Shown here: in pieces, positions 12,171-22,900 of the stretch
How positions within the stretch are numbered: the stretch's first letter is position 1
How the letters are laid out: each line of letters begins with the position of its first letter
Assembly (NCBI RefSeq): GCF_034190915.1
Contig: NW_026947488.1
Location: 7,202,501-7,266,500, forward strand
Origin: Cavia porcellus
Taxonomy: Eukaryota > Chordata > Mammalia > Rodentia > Caviidae
DNA length: 64,000 nucleotides
Direction: 5' to 3'
The notes under the pieces: generated by a model
What the model saw: only the letters and a program-made list of their open reading frames with translations
Told to the model about the DNA's origin: nothing
Databases searched by the model: none
Program-made: the position numbers and the translations under genes

Positions 12171-12480
12171 TTTGTAAAGCTGTCCTTTGTCACGACTAGG
12201 AATCTGTTCCCTATGCTGCACAAATCAGATGCTGAACAGGAGAAACCAGCAGTGTTTACGTGCATCTCTCCTCCAGGTTCCACAGCCCTGCCACACCATC
12301 ACATCACGGTCTGGACTGTCACTGCCCCTGGCCACCATCAGCCCCCTTTCCCCTCAGCTCTGAACACAGGTGAGGCGGGACAGATCCACGGGTGCCTGCG
12401 CCGTGCCTCGGGCTTGGCTCATCCCTCTGCTGTGCAGGGGCAGGGAGAGACCTGGTGCTGGACTCGTCCTTCAGAATAGC

Positions 12481-12486
12481 TTTATT
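12481..12486 (-). terminator. FAM209 poly(A) signal
   Basis: TTTATT on the plus strand is AATAAA on the minus strand, 57 bases past the FAM209 stop codon. It implies a very short 3' UTR. Confidence 0.7.
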
Positions 12487-12542
12487 CGTCTGGGTGCTGC
12501 CTGCCAGCGCCCAGCCTCTCTCCCACGCCGACACCCACCCCT

Positions 12543-12803
12543 TCACTCAGCAGTCGACCCCCACACTTCATATATCGTAACACAGCTCTGCGAGTCCGCA
12601 GGGAAGTCCGAGCTGAACAGCCGGAGGTTACTGCCAGTGATCACGGCTGCCTTGAGCTCCCGCACTTTGGACAGGAACTGCACCAGGTCCTTCTCCAGGT
12701 GGGTCAGGGTCAGGAACGTGTAGTCCTTGCCCGGGCAGTCATGCTGGTTCTTCCTAATTGGAGAGCGTGACGGAGCGATCCGGAGGGCGGTGGGGCTCTG
12801 CTC
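12543..12803 (-). CDS. FAM209: FAM209 coding exon 2
   Basis: It joins exon 1 in phase 0 and ends GCT GAG TGA. The acceptor reads CAGCAG on the minus strand, so the exon may start at 12806 or 12803, adding or dropping one Gln. I chose 12803 because human FAM209 continues with Glu-Gln-Ser-Pro after the splice, as I recall it. Confidence 0.85.
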   Translation of the reverse strand, partial: EQSPTALRIAPSRSPIRKNQHDCPGKDYTFLTLTHLEKDLVQFLSKVRELKAAVITGSNLRLFSSDFPADSQSCVTIYEVWGSTAE

Positions 12804-14001
12804 CTGCTGAGACACTCAGGTGAGCAAGGCGGGGAGATAGAGGGGTCCCCCAAAGCTCTTATCACTGCTTCTGTCCCCAGACTGGCAAACTGGCCAAACC
12901 TGGTCCACGTCAAGTTTTACTGGGACACAGCTGCACTCCCTTGTGACACTGGCACCCTGGCTGTGGAGCAGAGTGGTCACCATGCAGACCATCAGACCCA
13001 CCACGTGGGCCATCAGACCCGCCACACTGGCCATCAGACCCACCAGGAGGCCATCAGACCCACCACACTGGCTATCAGACTCGCCACACAAGCCATCAGA
13101 CCCACCACGCAGGCTGGATTTACAGCATGGCCCTTCAGAGGCCAAGTGTGCCAGTGTCACTCTGGCCAGCGTCACCAAGTCCGAGCTCTGAGGACAGCGC
13201 CGTCTCTCCCCTTCCCTTCCACCCTAAGAGCTGCAGAGCTGCTGGCCCACAATGCCTCCTTGCACCGCTGTCTCTCCGGCACAGGGCTTTTTTATTTTTT
13301 GTCTAGGTACCAGGGATCGAACTCACAATCGCACACTTGCAAGGCAGGCACTTATGCTGCTGAGCTAAATCCCCAGCACACCCAACCCCCGCTTTTTTTA
13401 ATTTTGGAGACATATATAAAATTTCTGTGACACTCAGTAATCTTTATGCAACCAGTGAGATTTTACAGACCAGGGACAGCCACATGGCCCCATGAACAGT
13501 GTGCCCCGATCTTCCCTGTTTAGACATTGACCTGGCAGGCAGGATGTGAACTCAGCATCCTGTCCTGGGGCCTGTGCTCTGAAGCCTTAGTGTTTCTGTT
13601 TTCTTTGGTAGCAGGGACTGAACTCACAACCCGCGCTGGCCAGGCAGGTGCTGGTGCTGCTGAGCTAAACCCCCAGCCCCAGGCTTGTATTTCTTCAGGT
13701 GAAGGCACTAAATTTAAACCCCAGCACCAGAAACGGAGAGGGCCCTCACCTTGGCCTTGGCCTTGGCGCTGTGGAGCCGGAACTTGAGGACCACGTACAG
13801 CGTGATGATGAAGAGCAGCCCGAGCCATTTGCTGGCCAGCCAGCCCTGTGCATGCGCCGGCAGGTTGGGCCTGACGCGGGAGTGCGCCCCGCAGGGCACC
13901 TTCTCCAGCGGCTCCTTGGCTTTCTCCCTCGAGGAGAACACAAAGGCCTCCCCGTGGGCCAGGCACAGAGTCAGCAAGAGCAGCCCACTCAGCACCCGCA
14001 T
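12543..14001 (-). CDS. FAM209: FAM209, acrosome-biogenesis membrane protein
   Basis: This is a complete two-exon gene of about 170 codons (exons 13750-14001 and 12543-12803), close to the 171 residues of human FAM209A. Residues 1-19 form a signal peptide or signal anchor rich in Leu. A membrane segment lies at about 57-74 (WLASKWLGLLFIITLYVVLK) followed by a basic KAKAK stretch. The C-terminal exon carries a helical part (HLEKDLVQFLSKVRELK) and ends VTIYEVWG near the stop. The ATG has A at -3. Known of the family: FAM209 partners DPY19L2 at the inner nuclear membrane of spermatids and is needed for the acrosome in mice. Human has two copies (A and B); only one is seen here. The identification rests on the protein pattern and on the neighbours RTF2 and GCNT7. 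Confidence 0.9.
12981..13115. repeat. Minisatellite in the FAM209 intron
   Basis: About six to seven imperfect units of 19-21 bases, built on 'catcagacccaccac' plus a variable 'actgg' end, lie in the intron between the two FAM209 exons. No coding role is supported. Confidence 0.85.
13288..13382 (-). repeat. ID-like SINE
   Basis: The reverse complement reads as 'gctggggatttagctcagca', 'gcataagtgcctgcc' and a 'tacct'-type end before an A-rich tail. It lies in the FAM209 intron. Confidence 0.8.
13588..13682 (-). repeat. ID-like SINE close to FAM209 exon 1
   Basis: Reads 'tgctgagctaaacccccagc' on the plus strand, the reverse of an ID-like tRNA-derived head. It ends about 70 bases inside the intron from the exon 1 donor. 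Confidence 0.8.
13750..14001 (-). CDS. FAM209: FAM209 coding exon 1
   Basis: This 252-base exon runs from ATG (13999-14001) to the donor AAG|GTGAGG and encodes the signal peptide, a Cys/His-containing loop and the membrane segment. It ends on a full codon. Confidence 0.9.
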
Positions 14002-14056
14002 GGTGAGCAGTGAGCGTGCATGGTGGCTCTGTCCCCCGCCGGGCTCCAGCCGCTGG

Positions 14057-14064
14057 TGATGTCA
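14057..14064 (+). promoter_or_regulatory. CRE-like element upstream of FAM209
   Basis: TGATGTCA differs by one base from the CRE palindrome TGACGTCA and lies 56 bases upstream of the FAM209 ATG. A second half-site-like GTGACGCC is at 14095-14102. CRE elements near the start are common in post-meiotic testis genes controlled by CREM, which fits FAM209. No TATA box is evident. Confidence 0.4.
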
Positions 14065-15619
14065 TAGAGCCCTGCCCGGGTGGCCGTGGCCATTGTGACG
14101 CCTCGGAGTGGGCTGGCCCTGAGGGCAGGCGAGCGATGCCCAGCAGGCAATCAGGCGGGAAGAGGGGGCCAGGCTGGCTGCCAGCTCCTTCTCCCTCCCA
14201 GGGTGGGGGACAGGAGGCAGGGGATCCCGTGAGGCTGCGTCTTTCCAGACAGCACCAGCTACTGCCACCAACTTGAGGCCCACAGTTATTCTGCAAAGCC
14301 TGCACCGACCCCCCAAATCGTGACCCACCACCATCAACGTGTTGGGGACTTTGTTTAAAAACTTCAGTGTGAGCTCCCTTTGAAGACACAGATGTCCTGG
14401 AAGCACGGGGCTTCCCCGTCTATCCTCAGGTCTCCGACCTCACCACAGTGGCTGGCTGTCCTCAGGGGTATCCAGAGAAGCTGGCTGAGGAGCACCTCTA
14501 CCAAGGTAAGAGGATGGGGGGTTTTGTGCCCAGGAATTTTAAGAGGGTGAGGATTTAGCCCCAGTGCGGCTCGTGAAAGTCCACAGTGACAAGGCAGAGC
14601 CTAAGCAAACAGCACCAGAGGCTGCCCCCAGTTAGGCTCCAGGAGGACCTTGGAGAGGGAGGTGGGTTGGGACTGAGACCTGGAGGTGACAGCCAGGGGC
14701 CTCCAAGGCCCCCGCGTGCAGACACACCCTGTGCAAACTGCTGAGCCTCAAATCGGGGATTAACCTGGATTTCAAAGAGTGTGAAAAGGCCGCTCCAGAA
14801 ATCACAGAACCAGACCTCTGGGCACAGGGTTCATCCCTGTCTCCTGGGCCCGGGGCAGTGGCCTCCTACAGACAGTTCAGTGATGCTCGTGTCACTGTGC
14901 CTCTACTTGCTTGGGGCTTTGGGCAGCAATAAAGAGGTTCTGGGGGGACCTAACGGGGGAGGCAGGGAGCACCGGGAAGGTCCGGGGCCACATCCTGCAT
15001 GGAGGGATACTCGCTTGGAAACCCAGGGCAGTGGACAGTGATACTCGCTATCCTGGGGACCTTCGCCCTCTGCCCCACTTCTTCTGGGCCCCTGATGCCA
15101 CCGAGGCCTGGCCCTTGGGAGATGGGGCATGTCCCCCCAGCTTCCACTGATGCACCTGGGCACGGGTGGGTGGGTCAGACACAGGGCTGCAGGTGTGGCT
15201 GTTGGAACTGGTGGATCTGGGGTCCTGGCACCCACCAGGGAAGGGTGACAGCCACTATCAAACTTAGGTGCGAAGCTGAAAATCCCATGAACCAAGGCTA
15301 CAGATCCCTGCTGAGGGCAGCTGAGAGCCAGGCCAGCCCTGAGCCTCCACCAGCCACCGCCTTGTCCAGACCCGGTACAGCCTGCACAAGCAGCAGCACA
15401 GTGCTCGATCACAGGGCGACGCCTCTGCTACCCAGCAGAGGCTGAAAACAGTCCTGCCCTTCCCGGAAGACCCCGTGGGCACCGGTCTGGGAGGCCGCAG
15501 AGGCACACAGGGCTCTGCAGACCCAGAGGCTGGGAGTGGAGCCCTTGTGCTTCGAGGCTGGGGACACTGATCCGGTCTGTGGGGAGAATTGGATGTGTTC
15601 AGATTGGTCAGCGAAGCAT

Positions 15620-15725
15620 GGCCCGCATTCCAGGCTGAAGCAGGATGGTCGCGGTCCCCAGGTGTTTGAGGCTGGTCTGGGCTACACAGTGAGACCCTGT
15701 CTTAACCAAAATCCAAAACCAAAAC
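15620..15725 (+). repeat. B1-like SINE fragment
   Basis: Contains 'ggctggtctgggctacacag' and 'gagaccctgtcttaaccaaa' with an A/C-rich tail; its 5' part is diverged. Confidence 0.65.
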
Positions 15726-16204
15726 CACCCCCAAATCAGTGCAAAACTGATCTGTTAAAATAAGGAAAATAAAAAATTAGCAAAATAGTCATCAAAATAA
15801 AAATGTGATGGCAAAAACCGTGACCAGCAGTGTCTGATGAAAAGGAGATCTCCCTTTGGAATGAAAACACAGTAGGGTTACGCTAACAATTTAGCCAAAT
15901 AAAACCCCTCAGGAATGATGGGGCTGCCCAGAACACTGGTGAGGGGCATCAGGCGGCCACTTCCGGCTCATCCTGGAAAGGTCCTCAGGGCCTCCCTGGC
16001 AGGAATGACCAACAACGCTGTCCCAGTCACCAGGAGGACACCCTTGTACCTCCCTAGCGGCCTCGGGGAGGTTGAGATGCTGGGGGGCTGCCATGCATTA
16101 ACAACACACAGGGTGCGGGTCCCACGCTCCATCCTTCTGATGAGGAGAGAGGTGGAATCCCTGACTTCATGGAATCCTTGCTGTCACCGTCTCTGCAATG
16201 CTGC

Positions 16205-16310
16205 AATTTTGAGACAGGGTCTCACTAGGTAGCCCAGCCTGGCCCCAAGCACAGCAATCCTCCTGCCTCAGCCTCCCAAGTGCTGGGATGACAGGTGTGC
16301 ACCATTCCCT
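16205..16310 (-). repeat. B1-like SINE
   Basis: Contains 'gagacagggtctcactaggt', 'cctcctgcctcagcctccca' and 'gtgctgggatgacaggtgtg'. Confidence 0.82.
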
Positions 16311-16398
16311 CGCTCACAGCAGGTCTGCTGCTTTCTTAGTAGAACGGCTTGTGCAGGGAGAGGAAGAAGGTGCCAGGGTGAAGGAAAAGACAGCCGGC

Positions 16399-16404
16399 TT
16401 TATT
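16399..16404 (-). terminator. RTF2 poly(A) signal
   Basis: TTTATT on the plus strand is AATAAA on the minus strand, 350 bases past the RTF2 stop. It is the first canonical signal met downstream of the stop codon. Confidence 0.6.
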
Positions 16405-16753
16405 TTGCATCACATTATCGGGTGCTTAGCTACTCTCTACATCCAGAATAGGAGCAGACCCTCCCCCAGGCGTGGACAGCAGCCCTAGCTGCTCCCAGGG
16501 CTGGGCAGCCAGACGTCCCCCAGGGGCTGCTGTCCGAAGCTCCTCTCTAAGGTTGCTTCTCTGGCCTCCTGAGATGACTGCTGGCAGCAAGTCCACCTGA
16601 CTTTAGCCTGAAGGCTCGGCCTAGGGTCTTTCCTCACCTTGAGCAGAAAGCACGGCCTGCCCCGTGGCCACAAGCTGCCCCCCCCCAACAGCTCCCCCCG
16701 AGTGATCACAGGGGCGCGGAGCCAGGCAGGAGGACTTTATAACAGCGGGAGGC

Positions 16754-16938
16754 TCAGAAGCAGTAGGACGTGTGGGTGACCCAGTGCGCTGACTCTTCTT
16801 TGGAGCGCTTGGCAGAGCTGTGCGTGGTGAACAGCGACTTGTAGGTTTCGGACTCCTCGCTGTCCGCGATGGACCTCTTCAGGGGCCCGCCCGGGGCCTT
16901 CCCCGCCTTCCCGGAAGAAGTGCCGCTGGCTGCTGCTG
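16754..16938 (-). CDS. RTF2: RTF2 coding exon 9 (last)
   Basis: It begins with a four-alanine run, carries KRSIADSEES and ends in the stop TGA (16754-16756). Its 3' splice site is a run of CAG triplets, so several tandem acceptors are possible; the most upstream one (exon start 16938) was used. Confidence 0.9.
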
Positions 16939-19900
16939 CTGGGAAACACAAAGCTGGACACCTGTCACCCTGAGCACGTCTCCCCGCGGGCCTAGGGATG
17001 GACGCTGCACCCCGCGCCACTCATCTGCACCCGGGCGTGGGTCCGGCTGGTGACCCTGCTCACTACTCCAGGGGCTGTAGGGCACTGTCCCAGGCCTGCA
17101 TGGGGAGTGGGCTTCCCACCCTGCAGGAGACCCACCTGCACCGCGGGGAGCCGGGGCGCCTTTCTTCTCTCGGGGCTCCAGCCCTGCGTCCTCGGCCTTG
17201 CCGCTCTTGACCCTGGACGGCCCCGGCAGGTCTGCGGAACACAAGACAGCATTGCAGCGGCCAAGGCAAACCAGGGCTCTGGGGGGGTGCGGCAGGGCTC
17301 TGGGGGGTGCGGCAGGGCTCTGGGGGGGTGCGGCAGGGCTCTGGGGGGGTGCGGCAGGACTCTGGGGGGTGCGGCCCCAGCCCGCCTCCTCCCGCTCTCA
17401 CCTTCACTGCCATCCACTTTCGAAAGTGCCTCAGCCGCCTTGGGCTTCTTTGTTTTCTGGAAGAAGCAAGCAGCTGCTGGGGCGGTTGGCCCGTGCTGCC
17501 CCCCTGCAGGCTCATCTGCAGGCCCCTCCGCCTTCTGTGTCTGCACCCCCAGCTCGCACCCTTCCCACCTCAGCGAGCCGCCTGGCTGACAGAAGTCAGT
17601 GTTAGCCGCGACCAACACCACTGTGCAGCAGCCCGGCGAAAAGCTCAACTCTGCTGGCTGTGGGAGTCGGGCTGCGGGCTGCGGAAGGGTGGTGAGTCTC
17701 ACCCTCCTCGGACCTCGGACCTGTCAAGCTGCTTTGATACTTACTTACCTAACTAAAGGCCTGAGACTCATTCTAAAGAACACATTTGAGTCACCCTCCT
17801 AAAATATGGCTGAGTCTTGTTAGATTTTTAGGCACTACAGTTTTGTTTTCTGTAACAGTCATTTTGGTCAGGAAGAAGGTGAAAATGCATCAGCCACTCG
17901 AAAGTTACACAGCTGTGTCTGCACAATTTGAGTGCAGAAGCCACCACCAGGCCAATGATCATTTAAATTACCATGAAGTGTTATTCTCTGAAGTATCTGA
18001 AGGGGGCACTGCTGACCTGGGCGCAGACACTTGAAGGGCTGGGTCCCTGAGAAAGCTAACAGGACCTCTGTCCGCTCTGGCCTTGAGCTTGTAAGTAACA
18101 CTTGTGCAATGTGACCCACAGGACCGCTCCCTTCATGCATGTAACCATGCATGCATACGAAATCTATGGAGGTCACACACAAACATCGGAGACAACAACC
18201 GCAAGCCCTCCACTTAGCACTGGGTTCTGTGGAAAACACCAGCTTGCTCCCAGCTCCCAGCGGCGGGTGTATTTGGGAAATATTTTGTATCCTGGCAGCA
18301 GTATCTAGGAGGGCTGCGGGTGCTCCTGTGGGTGTCTTGCAGAGGGGCAGGTGAGCTCCACTGGGCTTTGGACAACTTGGCACGAAGCCCGAGACACAGA
18401 AATTCACTCTAATAAGATGGTTAGGAAACCTATGCCTCTAGGGGCTTCCTTTTAAACACCATTCCTCCCTTTTGTGTGCGTGCTTCTAAAACTACTCAAG
18501 GGCAGCGATAGGGAGCCAACGGACCCCTTGGGAGAGGTCCTTGGTCACAGACAGCTCTGGCTTTGTCCTTTTCTGTTCTGATCTTGGTATCAGACTAATT
18601 TAGAAGATCAACTGAGAACTTAAGCACACTTACACTGCCTTTAACCCTGAATGAACACGTGACGATGACTCCACAGCCTCTCACACTGTAACGCCGTATT
18701 AGCATGAGTAGCACTGAGTAGCTGCGCTTGATCACAAAATCCGGACCCAACTCTGCACGCATCACTCTGTACTTAAGTAAAGGAGGAAGAGCCATTGATC
18801 GGACTCTTCTTGGCAACTCTGAGTCCAGGCCTAACAGCAATGTTACCATGGGCTCAATCAGCAGCTGTTTTAAATCTAACCACCACCGATTATGTATTAT
18901 TCAAAGGTAATATGGGTCCCACAAATTCTTCTGTGACTAAGGAAACAGAGCAAAATACAATGCTCTGAAAAGGTGCCGGGTGTGGTAGTGTACATCTGTA
19001 ATCCCAGCACTTGGGAGGCTGAGGCAGGAGGATCATAGCGAGTTTAAAGTCAGCTTCAAGACCCTGTCTCAAAATCAAAACCAAAAATAAAATCCCCCAC
19101 CAACCTCTGGAAAAAACCTACACTACTGCATCATTCTGTCCTAGAAAACTAGTGGCTACAGACTTTTTGTGTGTGTTTTTGAGACAGGGTCTCGCCATGT
19201 AGTTCAGGCAGGCCTTGAGCTCACTTTGTAGCCCAGGCTGGTCTCAAACTCCCAAAGATCCTCCTGCCTCAGCCTCCTGAGTGCTGGGTTTATAGGCTGT
19301 GCCACCATTCTGGACTTCAGATGCAGACATTTTAAGGCCATTTCCCCCTCAAAAGTTTATCTCTTCAGGGCACTGACACTGAGTTCTCACAGCATTTGTG
19401 TGCTTTAGTTCTGATCACATTAAATTTTTTGCCATTTAACCTAAGTCTATTCTACTAAAAAAAACACACCACCACTCACAAGAGGTCTGCACTACCCAGC
19501 TGACATCTGCTCCTACTTAACAAATTATGAAATCATAAAACGTCCTGGGGGACCCAGAATCGACAGCTTTTTCTGTGACACTGAGGCTCAAACCCAGGAC
19601 TTCAGAACACTAAGCCGGCGCTCCTCCCCGGGCTACACCCCAGCCTTGAGTGCTGCAGCCCAGCAGCTCAGCCAGGCTCCTGTCATGGGACTGCTGAGCC
19701 AGTGAGCAGGGCTCAGGAAGGTGCAGCAGCTGCACTCCTGCGGGGCAGCTGCCCAGGCCTGCCCTTCTAAGAGCTGCACCCCTGCTCTGGGGAAGAAGTG
19801 TGGGCTCCCACGGCTCGACTGCAGGGTACCCCTGTTCACACTGACATGCGGTGACCGGGGTAACGGTGACTTTCCACTGTCCTTGTTTCTTTTGAAGTCA

Positions 19901-22900
19901 GTGATAGCAACGGCGTGGTCGCAGCCCCAGGGTGCACCGGGCTCTATGCTGCCCCCTTCCTGCACCCGCGTTCGGGCAGGCACTGTCCCTCCGCCTCACT
20001 GCCTGCAGAGCCGGCTGTCAACGAGGCCCCGCTCCGTTACCTTCTCTTGCTTGGCCCTCAGCCGCCTCTCATCCATCCGCTTCCTCAGCACCTCCACGTC
20101 CTCCTTGGTGCCATTTAGCACGACGATGTCCTCCTCTTGGAAGGTGGCGCCGCACTGGAGGGCAGAGAGTGCCAGAGTCTGTCACCCGGGGAGGGCAGCC
20201 ACCGAGACCCCGCTATCACCCCTGGCATCACAGCTTGGCCAGCTCTGGGGTCAAAGTCTTGGTTTGGGAAGCCCATGTGGCCAGGAAGGTGCCAGCCTCG
20301 TGCCCAAGGGTGCCGCCCTGCAGGGCCTGCTGGCCATGCCAGCCCCCCGATTCAGGAAGGGCTCCTACCCCCTCCTAACCGAGGTGGTGGACACTCAGGA
20401 CTCAGGCTCAGCACAGCGTGGTTTGTGAGCAGCCGCTTCCCTTCTGTGCATTCTATATGTGCTCAGCTGAGGGTAAGTAACCGCGCCCAGCAAAGCCCTG
20501 GGCACCGCCGGGCCGCCCTCTGCACTGGGCTGCGTTCGCTCCGGGCCCCCGAAGGGAATCAGGGCACGAGGAAGAGCGAGGTGGATTCTTCCAGACTCTG
20601 CAGCCTGTGTCTCCTACTCCACCCTGCCAGGGTAGGGTTGGGGGGGACCTAAGCCAGAGAACAACCGCAGCCTAGAGCCTACCAATCCCACTAAGTTCTG
20701 CCCAGGAAAGGAGCTCGCGCTCTCGGGAAGCCCTGCTGGGCCTGCAGCCCCAACCCGTGAGCTTGTTCTGCCACCTCTGCCCCTCAGCCTGAGTGGTCTG
20801 GTGCCCTGGCACAGTGTTGCCCACACTCTGCAGCGCCTGCCCCTGGGACCCTGTGCAGCAGGGCTGGGGCAGGAGGAGGAGCAAGTGACGGGGGTGGGGT
20901 GCAGGGCCCACTCCTACGGCTGGGCTGAGGCTTGTGACTCACATGGAGCTTGTGACTGTGCGCACTGGCCTCGGATTCGTCAGCTATAAAGAGCCCGAGC
21001 CCAGAGCAGCCGTCCGCAGCTGCGGGCAGCTCTGCTCCCGGCCACACTGCCTGCCGCCTGCCAACAATTCTGCACCTGGTGGTACCTGCTGGAGGCCCCA
21101 GCACCACCCTTGCTGAGGCTGAGAAACCCTGAGCACGTCAGAGCGAGACAGTGCTGTAAAAGAACAGCGAGGAGACCCACTTGCTGGGCGGACCAGCCCT
21201 GTCATGGAAAGCAAGAAAAAGGCACGAGCCACACAGTGGCACTGTTTACCACGAAGCATGACAAAGTCAACACACAAAAGGACACGCCAGGGGCCGAGAG
21301 GAACCATCCAGCACACACAACGCAGGTCAGTCAACCCCCGCACACCCGCCCAGCCACGCCTCCCAAAGGGCCAGCGCTCGGGGCAGGACACGCAGCTCCT
21401 GGTCACTTGGCTGCTCAAATCGCTGTGGGAGTGCTCAAGGTGTCGCAGGGTGGAGCTCACACTGGGCCCGCGCCTCCCTGGAAGACGGGAAACGGGAGAG
21501 CAGCAGTGATGGGACAGCACAGCAGGAGGCCGGAGCACAGGGCGCTGACCAGCTCGCACAGCCCGGCTCTCGCCAAGCATGCAACTCGGCGTGCGGGACA
21601 GAAAGGCAGCTTCACTGGCCTGTAGCAATCACCCCGCCGCACAGGAGCACCTGGAAGTACTGCCCTGGCATCCTGCACATGGGGAACCAGAGAAGCCAGC
21701 GCGGCCTCCCAGCAGCGATGCAGTCTAGAGCTCTCCCCCACCCGGTGCCCGGCAGAGGCAGGGAAGGCCCTCAGTCCCCCTGTCCCCTCATCAGGAGCCG
21801 GGCCTCAGTCCCCGTGGGCTCTGCGCCCTCACCGAGCTGGTAAGGGTACCCAAAACAGACAGGGGAGAGGGGCGACACCGTCAGCACTTGGATCTACCCA
21901 ACTCTCCCGCCCCCCTCGCCTGTCTCTGTGGCTTTCCAAGCTTTGGGAGCACCGTCCAGGTTTTAACTAGTGCCTCCTACCTGCAGTGCCCTGTCGGGGG
22001 CCTGAGAGCCTAAGTCACAGCCTACCGCGGGGCTCACAGCCCAGGGTGTGAAGTCAGCGGTGCGCGTTTCAGAGCGCTGCGCTTCCACCCAACGTCGGAG
22101 CCAGAAGCAACGTCCTAGCCAGAAGCGGGGCTGGCCCTGAGCCGCAGCTCCCCACCGCTGTGCGTCCTGCAGGCTTGCCTGTCCCCTTATTTCCCCCAGG
22201 TGGGGCCGCACACAGGGGTGGAGCACGGTCAGTGAAGCCTTCAGGGCTCGCCACCCGCAGCAGCACGCATCACAGCCACACGCCTTCAGAGCCCGGAAGG
22301 AACAGCTATCCCTAGCAGCTTGCATGCCGCTGGGCACTGCACTCTCTGACCACCCTGGACAACGCGCCAGAGGACAGGCAGACTTCGGGGGGCTGCAGAG
22401 GAAATGCCTCCCCTAGCAGTGGGTAGGAGTGGTGCCCTGATGGGTGTTTTCCTGGGCCAATCGGTGTATCCTCTCTGGAGAAACTCTACATAAATCCTTT
22501 GCAAGCTCTTGTGTTGTTTCTTTAATGTCAGGCTTTAATAAAGAGCTCTTTATTATACATTCTGGACGCGAGCTTCTATCTCACTGCTGTAATGAATACC
22601 GTACTGGATAATTTATGAGCAACTAAAATTCACTGCTTGCACTCCTGAAGGCTGAAAAACCCACGGCCATGGTGCCAGTGGGCCTGGGGACCGGCGGGGC
22701 CCAGTCCTCGCAGACAGAGGTCTCTGCGGGTCCACACAGGGTAGAAGAGGCACGGGCCCCTCTCCACACAGGGCGCGCCCCCACCTCCCATCACTTCCCA
22801 AGGCCTGGCCGCGGAGCCGCGTGCTGGAGATGGGGTTCAGCCTACCCAGGGGAGAGCACAGCTTTCCGACCTTGGTGAGCTCCTCCCAGGACCTGTGACT

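Larger units (their letters stand above)
1..12480. other. Intergenic region downstream of FAM209
   Basis: No gene was recognised in these 12.5 kb. The sequence is GC-rich, non-coding in appearance, and punctuated by B1-like and ID-like SINEs in both orientations, a decayed L1 3' end (3425-4760), short simple repeats and an LTR at the left edge. Open frames here are short and lack splice or homology support. Two stretches without obvious repeats (2155-2300 and 5870-6120) look like possible conserved non-coding elements and are listed among the findings. Confidence 0.7.
14110..16398. other. Gap between FAM209 and RTF2
   Basis: No gene was seen. The stretch is GC-rich with a B1-like fragment at about 15620-15720 and a B1-like SINE at 16205-16310 (minus strand). 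Short open frames on both strands overlap each other and have no recognisable product. Confidence 0.65.
17457..20040 (-). other. RTF2: RTF2 intron 6
   Basis: It carries a plus-strand B1-like SINE (18972-19090), a minus-strand B1-like SINE (19165-19320), an ID-like fragment (19565-19650) and otherwise unremarkable sequence. The 18595-18910 part has no repeat I can name and is flagged as a possible conserved element. Confidence 0.75.

Noticed and set aside
12981..13115. CRISPR-like array
   Set aside because: The units are adjacent and imperfect with no unique spacers, and the genome is mammalian; it is a minisatellite.
13520..14389. A 289-codon open frame on the minus strand
   Set aside because: It overlaps FAM209 exon 1 in another frame, crosses its intron and an ID-like SINE, and has no family pattern.
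16992..17702. A 236-codon open frame over RTF2 exons 7-8
   Set aside because: It is exon 7 extended through intron 7 and into exon 8 in a wrong frame. Not annotated as a gene, though the retained-intron possibility is listed as a finding.
20137..20652. A 171-codon open frame on the plus strand
   Set aside because: It starts on the antisense of RTF2 exon 6 and runs into GC-rich intron with no recognisable product.
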